Assembly (NCBI GenBank): GCA_000720375.1 | Contig: JOAA01000034.1 | Location: forward strand, 32,988-96,987 | Length of the DNA: 64,000 bases | Source: Rhodococcus rhodnii | GTDB taxonomy: Bacteria > Actinomycetota > Actinomycetes > Mycobacteriales > Pseudonocardiaceae | Direction of reading: 5' to 3' | Shown: positions 51,998 through 59,341 of the stretch, piece by piece | Position numbering within the stretch: position 1 is the stretch's first letter | How the letters are laid out: every line of letters begins with the position of its first letter | Made by a program: the position numbers and the translations under genes | Notes under the pieces: model-generated | Databases searched by the model: none | Told to the model about the DNA's origin: nothing | The model's input: only the letters and a program-made list of their open reading frames with translations

Positions 51998-53509
51998 TCA
52001 CGGCGCCTGCAGGCCGGGGTTGCCGGCCTCGATCACGTAGCTCTGCACGGTCTTGACCGGCATGTCCCGCACGCTGACCTTGTCCACCGCCCGGTAGTCC
52101 ACGTTCATCCGGGTCGGCGTGATCGACGTGCGGACGTACCCGCGCAGGTTCTTGTAGAACTTCACGTGCGGGTTGGTCGGTGTGACCCCGGTGTGGGAGG
52201 CGTCGCCGTCACCGTCGGACGAGATCGAGGTGGTCACCAGCTCGGTGCCGATCACCTTGTCCTGGGTGGTGTAGTTGTTCATCAGGTTGGCCGCCCACGA
52301 GCGATGCACGTCCCCGGTGAGCACGACAGTGCTGGTGTTGCCGCGTGCCTGCCAGCCGTCCTGGATCCGCTTGCGGTTGGCTGTGTAGCCGTCCCACGCG
52401 TCCATGCTGCGCTTGCCATCGGCGGCGAGCCGCTGCGCGAAGAACACCTGCTGGCCGATGATGTCCCAAGTGCCGAACTTCTGGCCCATACCGTCGAGCA
52501 GCCACTGCTCCTGCGCGTTGCCGGTGAGCGAACGTGTCGGTGCGTCGGCCTCGGGGCAGTTCTGCGAGCCGTCACCGCACGCCTGGTCGCTGCGGTACTG
52601 ACGGGTGTCGAGCATATGGAAAGTCGCCAGGCCACCCCAGTTCACCCGGCGGTACAACTGCATGTTCTCGCGCACGGGGGACTGCGCGGAACGCAGCGGC
52701 ATGTGCTCGTAGTACGCGCGGTACGCGGCCTCGCGGCGGGCACGGAAATCCCCAGCAGGCGCTTGACCCTCTTGCCGCACAAGGTTGGCGTAGTTGTTTT
52801 CCACCTCATGGTCGTCCCACACCACAAGCCACGGCGCGGCGGCGTGCGCTGCCTGGAGGTCGACGTCCATCTTGTACAAGGCATGCCGTACGCGGTAGTT
52901 CGCGAGGTTGGTGATCTCCGCGGACGGAGAGTGCGTGCGCACGCGGTCGGTCGCCGCGGCGCCTTCGTAGATGTAGTCACCTAAGTGCAGGATCAGATCG
53001 GGGCGGTCTTCGGCCATCCGGCGGTAGGCCGTGTAGTAGCCCGTCTCGTAGTGCGCGCACGACGCGAAGGCCATCGTCAGCGCGGAACCTGAGCCGAGTG
53101 CGGGTGCGGTGCGGGCACGGCCGACCTGCGAGATGTGGCCGTCGGCACGGAATCGGTACCAGTACTCACGATCCGGCTGCAGACCGGCGACCTCGACGTG
53201 CACGGTGTGCGCGGAGGCCTGCACGGCGGTGGCCGAGCCGGATGCGGCGAGCTGGCTGAAGGCCTGGTCGAGGCCGACCTGCCATTCGACGGTGACCGGG
53301 GTGTTCGGCATTCCGCCGAGGCCGTCGGCGTTCAGGGGTCTCGGAGCCAGACGTGTCCATAAAACGAATCCGTCAGCGGTGGGCTCGCCGGACGCCACCC
53401 CGAGGGTGAAGGGGTAGGCCAGGGCGTTCGCCGGAGTCGCGCCGATCAGCGGCGCACCCGCGGCGGCAAGGCCACCGACGAGGAACGTCCTTCGATGCAG
53501 TCGGGTCAT
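51998..53509 (-). CDS. phoD: PhoD-family alkaline phosphatase/phosphodiesterase
   Basis: 503 residues with a Tat signal (HRRTFLVGGLAAAGAPLIG). An N-terminal fibronectin-like domain (PFTLGVASGEPTADGFVLWTRLAPRP) precedes the metallophosphatase: FASCAHYETGYYTAYRRMAEDRPDLILHLGDYIYEG, VWDDHEVENNYA, LLDGM and VVLTGDVHRSW. It hydrolyses extracellular phosphate esters with Fe/Ca. The propeller gene follows in the same unit. Confidence 0.9.
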   Translation of the reverse strand: MTRLHRRTFLVGGLAAAGAPLIGATPANALAYPFTLGVASGEPTADGFVLWTRLAPRPLNADGLGGMPNTPVTVEWQVGLDQAFSQLAASGSATAVQASAHTVHVEVAGLQPDREYWYRFRADGHISQVGRARTAPALGSGSALTMAFASCAHYETGYYTAYRRMAEDRPDLILHLGDYIYEGAAATDRVRTHSPSAEITNLANYRVRHALYKMDVDLQAAHAAAPWLVVWDDHEVENNYANLVRQEGQAPAGDFRARREAAYRAYYEHMPLRSAQSPVRENMQLYRRVNWGGLATFHMLDTRQYRSDQACGDGSQNCPEADAPTRSLTGNAQEQWLLDGMGQKFGTWDIIGQQVFFAQRLAADGKRSMDAWDGYTANRKRIQDGWQARGNTSTVVLTGDVHRSWAANLMNNYTTQDKVIGTELVTTSISSDGDGDASHTGVTPTNPHVKFYKNLRGYVRTSITPTRMNVDYRAVDKVSVRDMPVKTVQSYVIEAGNPGLQAP

Positions 53510-53519
53510 GAGGCCCTTA

Positions 53520-53682
53520 TTACCGGCGGTAAGCAGCCCGTGGAAGCGTCGATGAGACTATTTGCAGGACATTGCTTTCCCGGACGGCCAGTCGTCCCGA
53601 AGAGTCCATATAGCAATATTCGTATGGATACGCCCTTACGGTATGTAGGGGCGTTAGCCCTGTCAGGTCACGTGGGGTGACC
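53520..53682. promoter_or_regulatory. Palindrome-rich region upstream of phoD
   Basis: Three inverted repeats lie in the leader/promoter region: TTACCG-G-CGGTAA (53520-53532), a 9-bp stem with one G-T pair (53631-53639 with 53645-53653), and GGTCAC-GTGGG-GTGACC (53666-53682). They may be regulator sites for phoD or for the divergent gene at 53747. Confidence 0.4.
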
Positions 53683-53746
53683 GGAGTCGGTGATATCCGG
53701 TGTGGACACTCGGAAACCACCCTGAACTGGGGCTACCGTGCCGGAT

Positions 53747-54109
53747 ATGAGCCACCAGCCCGAGTTTCCCCACGTCCGCAGCAGTGAAGACCGTGCGATG
53801 GGCCATGCCCGGGTCGAGTTCGCCGAGATGCTGTTCGCGGAGGCACCGGACGTCGGCGCGTCCCCGCAACCGTCCTCGGAGCTGACCGCGCAGGTCCAGG
53901 CATCGGCGTTGCTGGCGGTCTACTACGAGATGCGGCACGGCAACGATCTGCGTGCGGCGCACATCCGCGCGTTGGAACAGCACCGGCTCGCCTTGGCTGA
54001 GTTCGCCGGGGGAGGGTCCGAGGTGCCCGCGTTGGTCCCCGCAGTGTCCGTCCCCGCAGTGTCCAGCGGAGAACCGGAGTTGCCGCCCGCTCGCGATCCG
54101 GTCGACTGA
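53747..54109 (+). CDS. Hypothetical protein
   Basis: 120 residues. The middle (SSELTAQVQASALLAVYYEMRHGNDLRAAHIRALEQHRLALAEFAG) is helical; the C-terminus is a Pro/Val linker. TACCGT lies seven bases before ATG 53747, so a leaderless start is likely. A perfect 15-base tandem repeat (54035-54049, 54050-54064) duplicates five residues in the linker. No family recognised. Confidence 0.6.
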   Translation: MSHQPEFPHVRSSEDRAMGHARVEFAEMLFAEAPDVGASPQPSSELTAQVQASALLAVYYEMRHGNDLRAAHIRALEQHRLALAEFAGGGSEVPALVPAVSVPAVSSGEPELPPARDPVD

Positions 54110-54137
54110 CCTCCCTACGGTGTCCACAACGGACTGA

Positions 54138-54542
54138 TCACCGCGATGACCGGCGGCTCGCTGTGCCGGACTTGCGTGCCCGAGTCCGGCTCTTGGCCAC
54201 CGGCTTGAACGGCAGGGCCTCGACAAGCTCGTCCGGCGCGGTCAGCCGCCAGGCCTCGTAGACCAGCTCGGACAGCTCGTCGGCCTCGATGCGCTCGAGA
54301 TAGACGACGACCCAGCCGTAACCGCCCGAGGTGAACTGCTCCTCGAACACATCCGGGCGCTCGGCCACCAACGCGAGCTGCTCGGAGATGGTCTGCTTCA
54401 GCCCGACGGTCTGCGTCCGCGGCCAGTAGTACCCGAATTTCTTGCCGTGCACGCTGAAGGACGTCCACTTGCTCGCCTCGGACCGCTCGACGTCGGTCAG
54501 CCCGTCGACGATCCGGTGGAACTCATCACTGTGCACAGCCAC
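54138..54542 (-). CDS. MmcQ/YjbR-family protein
   Basis: 134 residues from GTG 54542 (GGGGG five bases upstream): HRIVDGLTDVERSEASKWTSFSVHGKKFGYYWPRTQTVGLKQT, RPDVFEEQFTSGGYGWVVVYLERIEADELSELVYEAWRLTAP. This is the YjbR double-wing fold thought to bind DNA. The C-terminal tail is Arg/Ser/Lys-rich. Confidence 0.8.
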   Translation of the reverse strand: MAVHSDEFHRIVDGLTDVERSEASKWTSFSVHGKKFGYYWPRTQTVGLKQTISEQLALVAERPDVFEEQFTSGGYGWVVVYLERIEADELSELVYEAWRLTAPDELVEALPFKPVAKSRTRARKSGTASRRSSR

Positions 54543-54613
54543 GCCTACCCCCAAAGTCCGCCCCGGCATTTTACCGGGACCCCTCCCGGCGGTCCGTGGG
54601 TACGGTCACGCCG

Positions 54614-54752
54614 CGACAGGGAGAGGGTGATCGAAAAAGGCGGTGGCTGGCGACGGCGATGCTGGGTCGGCTGAGCGTCACCCACGTGGGCCTCGCGGCC
54701 ACCGCCGCTCCCTGTCGGCTGTGGGCAGGCTCGTGCGAGCCGTTGGGTGACG
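54614..54752. ncRNA. Highly structured non-coding stretch, possible RNA
   Basis: Nested perfect inverted repeats: 10 bp (54614-54623 with 54708-54717) enclosing 9 bp (54639-54647 with 54698-54706), with a 10-base palindrome (CCCACGTGGG, 54681-54690) in the loop. A separate hairpin lies at 54728-54741. Segment 54677-54684 can alternatively pair with 54744-54751. On the minus strand the 9-bp stem is followed by five T residues, like a terminator for the DUF6355 gene. It matches no RNA family I know. Confidence 0.45.
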
Positions 54753-54840
54753 TGGCCGGAAGATCACTGTCCAGCTGGTGAACCCGAGCGGGAACGCCGC
54801 GATCGTGCCCATCGCGGCGTCCTCTGTCCACATCAGACGC

Positions 54841-55140
54841 TCAGCAGTCCTTGACGCACCAGGCGTTCGTGATCAGCCCGCTGCCCTGCAGGTCCGGGTG
54901 GTTGCTCAGGTTGGTGATGCCCGGCCCGACCCTGATGTCCTTGATGCTGGCGCCGTACCAGAACCTGACCCGGATGGTGATCCAGTTGGTGCCGCAGTGT
55001 TTGTAGTAGGCGTCGATGGGCCCGGCGTAGAAGCCGCACTGCTCGGGTCGTGGCTCGGGGTCCGCCACCGCGGTGCCGGTCATCCCTGCCGTGATGGCCA
55101 TGACGAAGCCGATGCAGACGATCAGCTTGCGAGTCATCAT
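54841..55140 (-). CDS. Secreted DUF6355-family protein
   Basis: 99 residues. A signal peptide (KLIVCIGFVMAITAGMTGTAVA) leads to a ~70-residue domain with four cysteines: CGFYAGPIDAYYKHCGTNWITIRV, AWCVKDC. Databases name this DUF6355 natural product biosynthesis protein, but there are no biosynthetic genes here. AAAGGGAG precedes ATG 55140; ATG 55137 is also possible. Confidence 0.75.
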   Translation of the reverse strand: MMTRKLIVCIGFVMAITAGMTGTAVADPEPRPEQCGFYAGPIDAYYKHCGTNWITIRVRFWYGASIKDIRVGPGITNLSNHPDLQGSGLITNAWCVKDC

Positions 55141-55204
55141 CTCCCTTTCTCTAGTGCTCCACTATGGACAGACTAGGGAAGGTGATCAGGCTCGCAACCG
55201 GAGG

Positions 55205-55660
55205 TCAATGCGGGGTCACCAAGGGTTTCGACGCGTCGATGCAGTACGTGGAGAGCATCATCGTCTGCACGGTGCCCACGTTGCGGGCGTTGTGCACGAC
55301 GCCGGTCGGGATCAGGAACGGATCGCCTGACTTCAGGCGGAGTGGTGGCCGGTCGTCGAACTCCATCAGCACGTCGCCTTGGATGATGTAGCCGACCTCC
55401 TTCCCGCCGTCGTGGGAGTGCCTGCCGGACGCCTGGCCGACCGGGATCTCGAACCGGGTCTGGATGATCTCGAAGCCGGTGAACGGTGCCTCAGTGCGCT
55501 GCAGCTCCACTCTGATCACGCCGCTGGTGGCGCCTGCTGACGCTGTGGTGGGTGACGGATTCTGTGCTCCGGCGGTTGGCGAGCATGCACACGTGGCGAG
55601 GCCGAACGCGCCAAGCGCGACAGTGCCGCCGGTGCGCAGCAACGAGCGACGGTCAATCAT
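55205..55660 (-). CDS. Exported cupin lipoprotein
   Basis: 151 residues. A twin-arginine signal (DRRSLLRTGGTVALGAFGLATCACS) ends in a lipobox-like cysteine region, followed by a linker and one cupin barrel: PVGQASGRHSHDGGKEVGYIIQGDVLMEFDDRP and SGDPFLIPTGVVHNARN, with His ligands for a metal. It sits outside the membrane. Function unknown. Confidence 0.82.
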   Translation of the reverse strand: MIDRRSLLRTGGTVALGAFGLATCACSPTAGAQNPSPTTASAGATSGVIRVELQRTEAPFTGFEIIQTRFEIPVGQASGRHSHDGGKEVGYIIQGDVLMEFDDRPPLRLKSGDPFLIPTGVVHNARNVGTVQTMMLSTYCIDASKPLVTPH

Positions 55661-55695
55661 GAACTCAGTGTGGACCTAGCAGGTGAATGATTTGT

Positions 55696-57660
55696 TCACG
55701 CGTTGTTGCCAGGCCACCCGTCGATCAGGGCGCCAAGTGCCTCAGCCGGGGCATCGGGGATGCCCGCGGCCTGGCTAGCGGTAGCGCGTAGCTTCGACCG
55801 CTCAGCGAGCAGCCACGTTCGTGCGGCGGCTGCGGAGGCGAAGGTCAACCCGTCTGCTTCGGTTGAGTCCTCCTTGGTTGCGGCTCGTTGCAAGGCATTG
55901 TGCGCTGTCGCTGCGTAAAACTTCACCAGCCTGGCCAGCACGTCGTGGCATGCGCGCTCGCCGTCGAGGGCGTACGCGCGGCTGCGGGCGAAGTCCCTGA
56001 TCGGCGTGAGCAGCCGGTAGTGATCGCCGGGGCCGGACTCGACGAAGTGGCTGTCGGCGAGTGCTTCCAGCAGGTCCTCGGCCTCGTCGACGGACAGGTC
56101 CAGTGCCGCTGCGGCCGCGGTCAGCGAGATGTCCGGGCCGTCCGGAACGGCCAGCAGTCGTAACGCTCGCGCCTGTTTGGTGGGCAGGTCGTGCAGCGCG
56201 GCTTCGTAAGCGTCCATGCCGACTTCGACGGTACGAAGCCGTTTCAGCGCTGTCCTCAGGCTCCACCCCGGCCGTGCGGCGACTCGGGCCGCGTTCGTGT
56301 GCAGGAGGTGCGGCAAACCGGCCGTTCGGCGCGCGAGAAGCCTGGCTTCCTCGGGCTCGGTCCGGATCCGCTCGGCACCGACGATGTGGCTGAACAGTTC
56401 GACGGAGTCCTCTTCGGACAGTCCAGTCAGCGCGTGCCATGCCGCGCAGGTCAGGCCGGACAACCGGTGCCTGCTGGTGATGATGACGGCAGGCCCGTTG
56501 CTGCCGGGCAGCAATGAATGGACCTGCTCGATGTCCGTGGCGTTGTCGAGGACGAGCAGAATTGGGCGGCCGGTGGTCAGCGAACGCCACAGCGCAACAC
56601 GCTCGGCCCGAGAATCCGGGACAGTCGCCGTGAAGCTACGAAGCAAGACCGCCAACGGGTCGGCGGTCGATTCGAGGTTCACAAAGTACTGTCCATCCGG
56701 GAACGCCTCGGCGACTTTGTGTCCTATGTGGATGGCCGTGGCGGTCTTGCCGACCCCGGCGAGACCTGTGAGGCCGATGATCGGCGTGGTGGCGCCGGTG
56801 TTCGTCAATGTCGCCGCCAACTGACCGACCAGGTCGTCACGGCCTGCGAACGCAGCCAAGTCCGGCGGGAGCTGGGCGGGACGGCGGACCGGCTCGGACA
56901 CCGTCAGGCCTGGATCGGACCGCAGGATCCGCTGCTGCATCCGCTGCAGCTCCGGGCCAGGGTCGATGCCCAGTTCGTCGGCGAAGAGCCGCTGGGAGTC
57001 CTGGTAGAGCGTGAGCGCCTCGGCCTGCCTTCCCGACCGGTACAGGGCGAGCATAAGCAGCTCGCGCGGGCGTTCCCGCAGCGGATGCTCCTTGATCAGC
57101 GGCAGCAGACCGGCCACGGCCTCGGCGTGCCTGCCCAGTTCGAGGTCGGCTTCGGCGAGATCCTCGGTGGCCGCGAGCCTGAGCGGGGCCAGCCGGACGC
57201 GCTCGGCCTCGACGTACTCGCCGTGGATCCCGGCCAGCGGCGTGCCCTGCCACAGCGAAAGCGCGGCGCGCAGCTCCAGCGACTGCGCCTCGAAGTCGCC
57301 ACCGCGCCGAGCCTCCCTGGCCAGGTCGATCCGCCGCTGGAACGCCGCAAGGTCCAGATTGCCCAGATCTGATGACAGTGCGTAACCGCCCCCGACCGTC
57401 CTGAGGGTTGTCGCGGGACGGCCGTCCCCAAACGCCCGCCGCAGTCGCGAGACGTACGACCGAACCATCCCGGAGACACCTGGCGGTGCCGAGTTGCCCC
57501 AGATCGCGGACACGAGGTCGGCTTGCGTGGCAACGGCACCATCGCGCAGCAGCAACAACCCGAGCACCGCGCGCTGCCGTGGCGTCCCGAGATCGACCTC
57601 GGTCTTGTCCATCCACGCCCGCAACGGCCCTAGCACCTCGAACCGCAGTTCACCCCGCAC
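55696..57660 (-). CDS. SARP-type regulator with NB-ARC ATPase domain (AfsR-like)
   Basis: 654 residues. An OmpR-type winged helix (~5-95, TPRQRAVLGLLLLRDG), a bacterial transcriptional activation domain (~100-245, helical), then an NB-ARC ATPase with Walker A GLAGVGKT (299-306) and LLVLDNATD as Walker B. The terminal TPR region of full AfsR is short or absent. GTG 57660 is taken as start because the winged helix begins there and GGAGG lies upstream. SARPs often activate secondary metabolism; none is nearby. Confidence 0.87.
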   Translation of the reverse strand: MRGELRFEVLGPLRAWMDKTEVDLGTPRQRAVLGLLLLRDGAVATQADLVSAIWGNSAPPGVSGMVRSYVSRLRRAFGDGRPATTLRTVGGGYALSSDLGNLDLAAFQRRIDLAREARRGGDFEAQSLELRAALSLWQGTPLAGIHGEYVEAERVRLAPLRLAATEDLAEADLELGRHAEAVAGLLPLIKEHPLRERPRELLMLALYRSGRQAEALTLYQDSQRLFADELGIDPGPELQRMQQRILRSDPGLTVSEPVRRPAQLPPDLAAFAGRDDLVGQLAATLTNTGATTPIIGLTGLAGVGKTATAIHIGHKVAEAFPDGQYFVNLESTADPLAVLLRSFTATVPDSRAERVALWRSLTTGRPILLVLDNATDIEQVHSLLPGSNGPAVIITSRHRLSGLTCAAWHALTGLSEEDSVELFSHIVGAERIRTEPEEARLLARRTAGLPHLLHTNAARVAARPGWSLRTALKRLRTVEVGMDAYEAALHDLPTKQARALRLLAVPDGPDISLTAAAAALDLSVDEAEDLLEALADSHFVESGPGDHYRLLTPIRDFARSRAYALDGERACHDVLARLVKFYAATAHNALQRAATKEDSTEADGLTFASAAAARTWLLAERSKLRATASQAAGIPDAPAEALGALIDGWPGNNA

Positions 57661-57793
57661 CGCGCGTCGACCTCCCGCTATGTTGCCTGTTCGCGAGGGT
57701 AGGCGCGCGTTCGATGAGCTGCCTAGGTCAAGCCTTACGGTTCGCTGACGTGTTGACCAAGTCTCGCCATTCGGCGGCGGAACAGGGGAATCG

Positions 57794-57970
57794 GTGGAAG
57801 AGCTCGTGCTGACCGGCGGAAACATGAACGCCGGTTCTTGGCTGCGCAATCCGCTGTGGGGGCAGCCGTGGACGCGGTTGTGGCAAGAGGGACACGGCGT
57901 TTCGTGGCAGCGCATGGCCGAGCACGTCGACCGGCATGCCGAAGACTGGGCACGGGCACTGCTCGGCTGA
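57794..57970 (+). pseudogene. Deletion relic of a phosphotransferase-like gene
   Basis: 58 codons in one frame with AGGGGA before GTG 57794. The first 14 residues (VEELVLTGGNMNAG) match the very N-terminus of actinobacterial aminoglycoside phosphotransferase-like proteins, where LTGGN is followed by a VVRVGDTVRR segment that is absent here. The last ~40 residues (WTRLWQEGHGVSWQRMAEHVDRHAEDWARALLG) look like the C-terminal helix pair of the same kind of protein. The ATP- and substrate-binding core is gone, with a junction near 57836. Confidence 0.6.
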
Positions 57971-57990
57971 CGGCGTGACAGGATGCGGAC

Positions 57991-58224
57991 ATGTCTCGTC
58001 GTACGTCGCTTTTCCTGACGGCCTTCGGTGTGTGGTCGTGGGTCATCTGGATCACTTTCGCCAAGAACCTCTGGGACTCCGACCGGGCATGGGCGGCCGA
58101 CGGCTCGCCGACGGGATACTTCATCGTGCACGCGGTGCTGACCGTGGTTTCGTTCGTCCTCGGCACCATCATCGGCGTCATCGGATGGCGCGGGCTGCGA
58201 GCGCGTCGGCGGGAATCCGCGTGA
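57991..58224 (+). CDS. SCO4848-family membrane protein
   Basis: 77 residues, two membrane helices (LFLTAFGVWSWVIWITFAKNLW; FIVHAVLTVVSFVLGTIIGVIGWRGL) with an Arg-rich tail. The family is conserved in actinobacteria and of unknown function. Confidence 0.85.
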   Translation: MSRRTSLFLTAFGVWSWVIWITFAKNLWDSDRAWAADGSPTGYFIVHAVLTVVSFVLGTIIGVIGWRGLRARRRESA

Positions 58225-58257
58225 CGGTCGGCTGATCGTCGGCCATCATGTACGGCT

Positions 58258-58620
58258 GTGGAGTCCACCCGAGTGGACCGCTGGCTGTGGGCGGTCCGGC
58301 TGACCAAGACCCGAACGGACGCGGCGGCGGCGTGCCGTGGCGGACACGTACGCGTCAACGGCCGGCCCGCGAAACCCGCCACAACGGTCACACCAGGTGA
58401 CGAGGTCCGCGCCCGCGTCGGCGCCGCCACCCGAGTCGTCGAGGTCGTCCGGGTCATCCAAAAGCGGGTCGGCGCCCCCGACGCCGTGACCTGCTACATC
58501 GACCGCACACCCAAGCCACCGCCGATCGCGAGTGCACCGGTGGCCGTCCGCGACCGCGGCGCGGGCCGGCCGACGAAGCGCGATCGCCGGATTCTTGACA
58601 AGTTCCGATCAGGACTTTGA
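58258..58620 (+). CDS. S4-domain RNA-binding protein (Hsp15/HslR-like)
   Basis: 120 residues with an N-terminal S4 domain: STRVDRWLWAVRLTKTRTDAAAACRGGHVRVNGRPAKPATTVTPGDEVRAR. Hsp15-type proteins bind the 50S subunit with stalled peptidyl-tRNA. The basic tail GAGRPTKRDRRILDKF is typical. Its TGA overlaps the ATG of the next gene at 58620. Confidence 0.88.
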   Translation: MESTRVDRWLWAVRLTKTRTDAAAACRGGHVRVNGRPAKPATTVTPGDEVRARVGAATRVVEVVRVIQKRVGAPDAVTCYIDRTPKPPPIASAPVAVRDRGAGRPTKRDRRILDKFRSGL

Positions 58621-59216
58621 TGCCAGACTTACCACCCCGATACGAGATACGCGCGCTGTACACCGACGCAACGGTCACGGTCTACCAGGCCTACCGGCCG
58701 TCAATCGGCGTGGCGGCGGCCCGCGACGGACGCTTCCCAGCAGAGTGGAAGCGCGACCGAATGACGTGGATCAAACCGTCCTTTCTGTGGATGATGTACC
58801 GCTGCGGGTGGGCGGAGAAAGAAGGCCAGGAAACGGTCCTGGCCATCGAAATCACCCGCACCGGCTTCGAATGGGCACTGAGCAACGCCTGCTTGTCGCA
58901 CTACAAGCCGGACGTGCATCCCGATCAAGCCGCGTGGCAACGCGAGCTCAAGAAGGCACCGACCCGGGTGCAGTGGGATCCTGAACGCAACCTGCACTTG
59001 GCGCCGCTGTCGTACCGGTCGCTGCAGCTGGGCTTGGCTGGCGAGGCTGCGCGCAGGTTCGCCGATGAGTGGATCGTGTCCATTGCGGATGTGACGCCCT
59101 TGGCGCAGAAGATCCATGGACTGGTTCGTGAGGGCGAGTTGGATGCTGCCAAGGGGCTTTTGCCGAGGGAGCAGCCGTATCCGGTTGCGGACGAGGTCCT
59201 CGGGCATCTGCGCTGA
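58620..59216 (+). CDS. DUF4291 protein
   Basis: 198 residues: YEIRALYTDATVTVYQAYRPSIGVAAARDGRF, RMTWIKPSFLWMMYRCGWAEKEGQETVLAIEI and QWDPERNLHLAPLSYRSLQLGL are the conserved blocks of the family. A role in RNA chemistry fits the co-translated S4 protein but is not shown. Start ATG 58620 overlaps the upstream TGA by one base. Confidence 0.85.
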   Translation: MPDLPPRYEIRALYTDATVTVYQAYRPSIGVAAARDGRFPAEWKRDRMTWIKPSFLWMMYRCGWAEKEGQETVLAIEITRTGFEWALSNACLSHYKPDVHPDQAAWQRELKKAPTRVQWDPERNLHLAPLSYRSLQLGLAGEAARRFADEWIVSIADVTPLAQKIHGLVREGELDAAKGLLPREQPYPVADEVLGHLR

Positions 59217-59341
59217 ACCCGCCTCGCGGCACTGAGGTGATGCCAAGCGGGCCGGGTGTTGCCTGGCTGTACGCCTTTTCGCGCTGTCCCCGATGGGCAG
59301 GTGAGTGGCGGCGTCGCAGTCGTGGGAGCCGACCCGGGCAA

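Noticed and set aside
53660..53730. Possible PHO box upstream of phoD
   Set aside because: CACC-containing segments are present, but their spacing is not the 11-base direct repeat of known actinobacterial PHO boxes.
54600..54760. Known riboswitch or housekeeping RNA (c-di-AMP switch, RNase P, SRP RNA)
   Set aside because: None of the conserved sequence blocks of these RNAs is present, and no plus-strand gene lies directly downstream.
54841..57660. Natural-product gene cluster, suggested by DUF6355 and SARP genes
   Set aside because: No biosynthetic, tailoring or self-resistance set accompanies them; neighbours are housekeeping or unknown.
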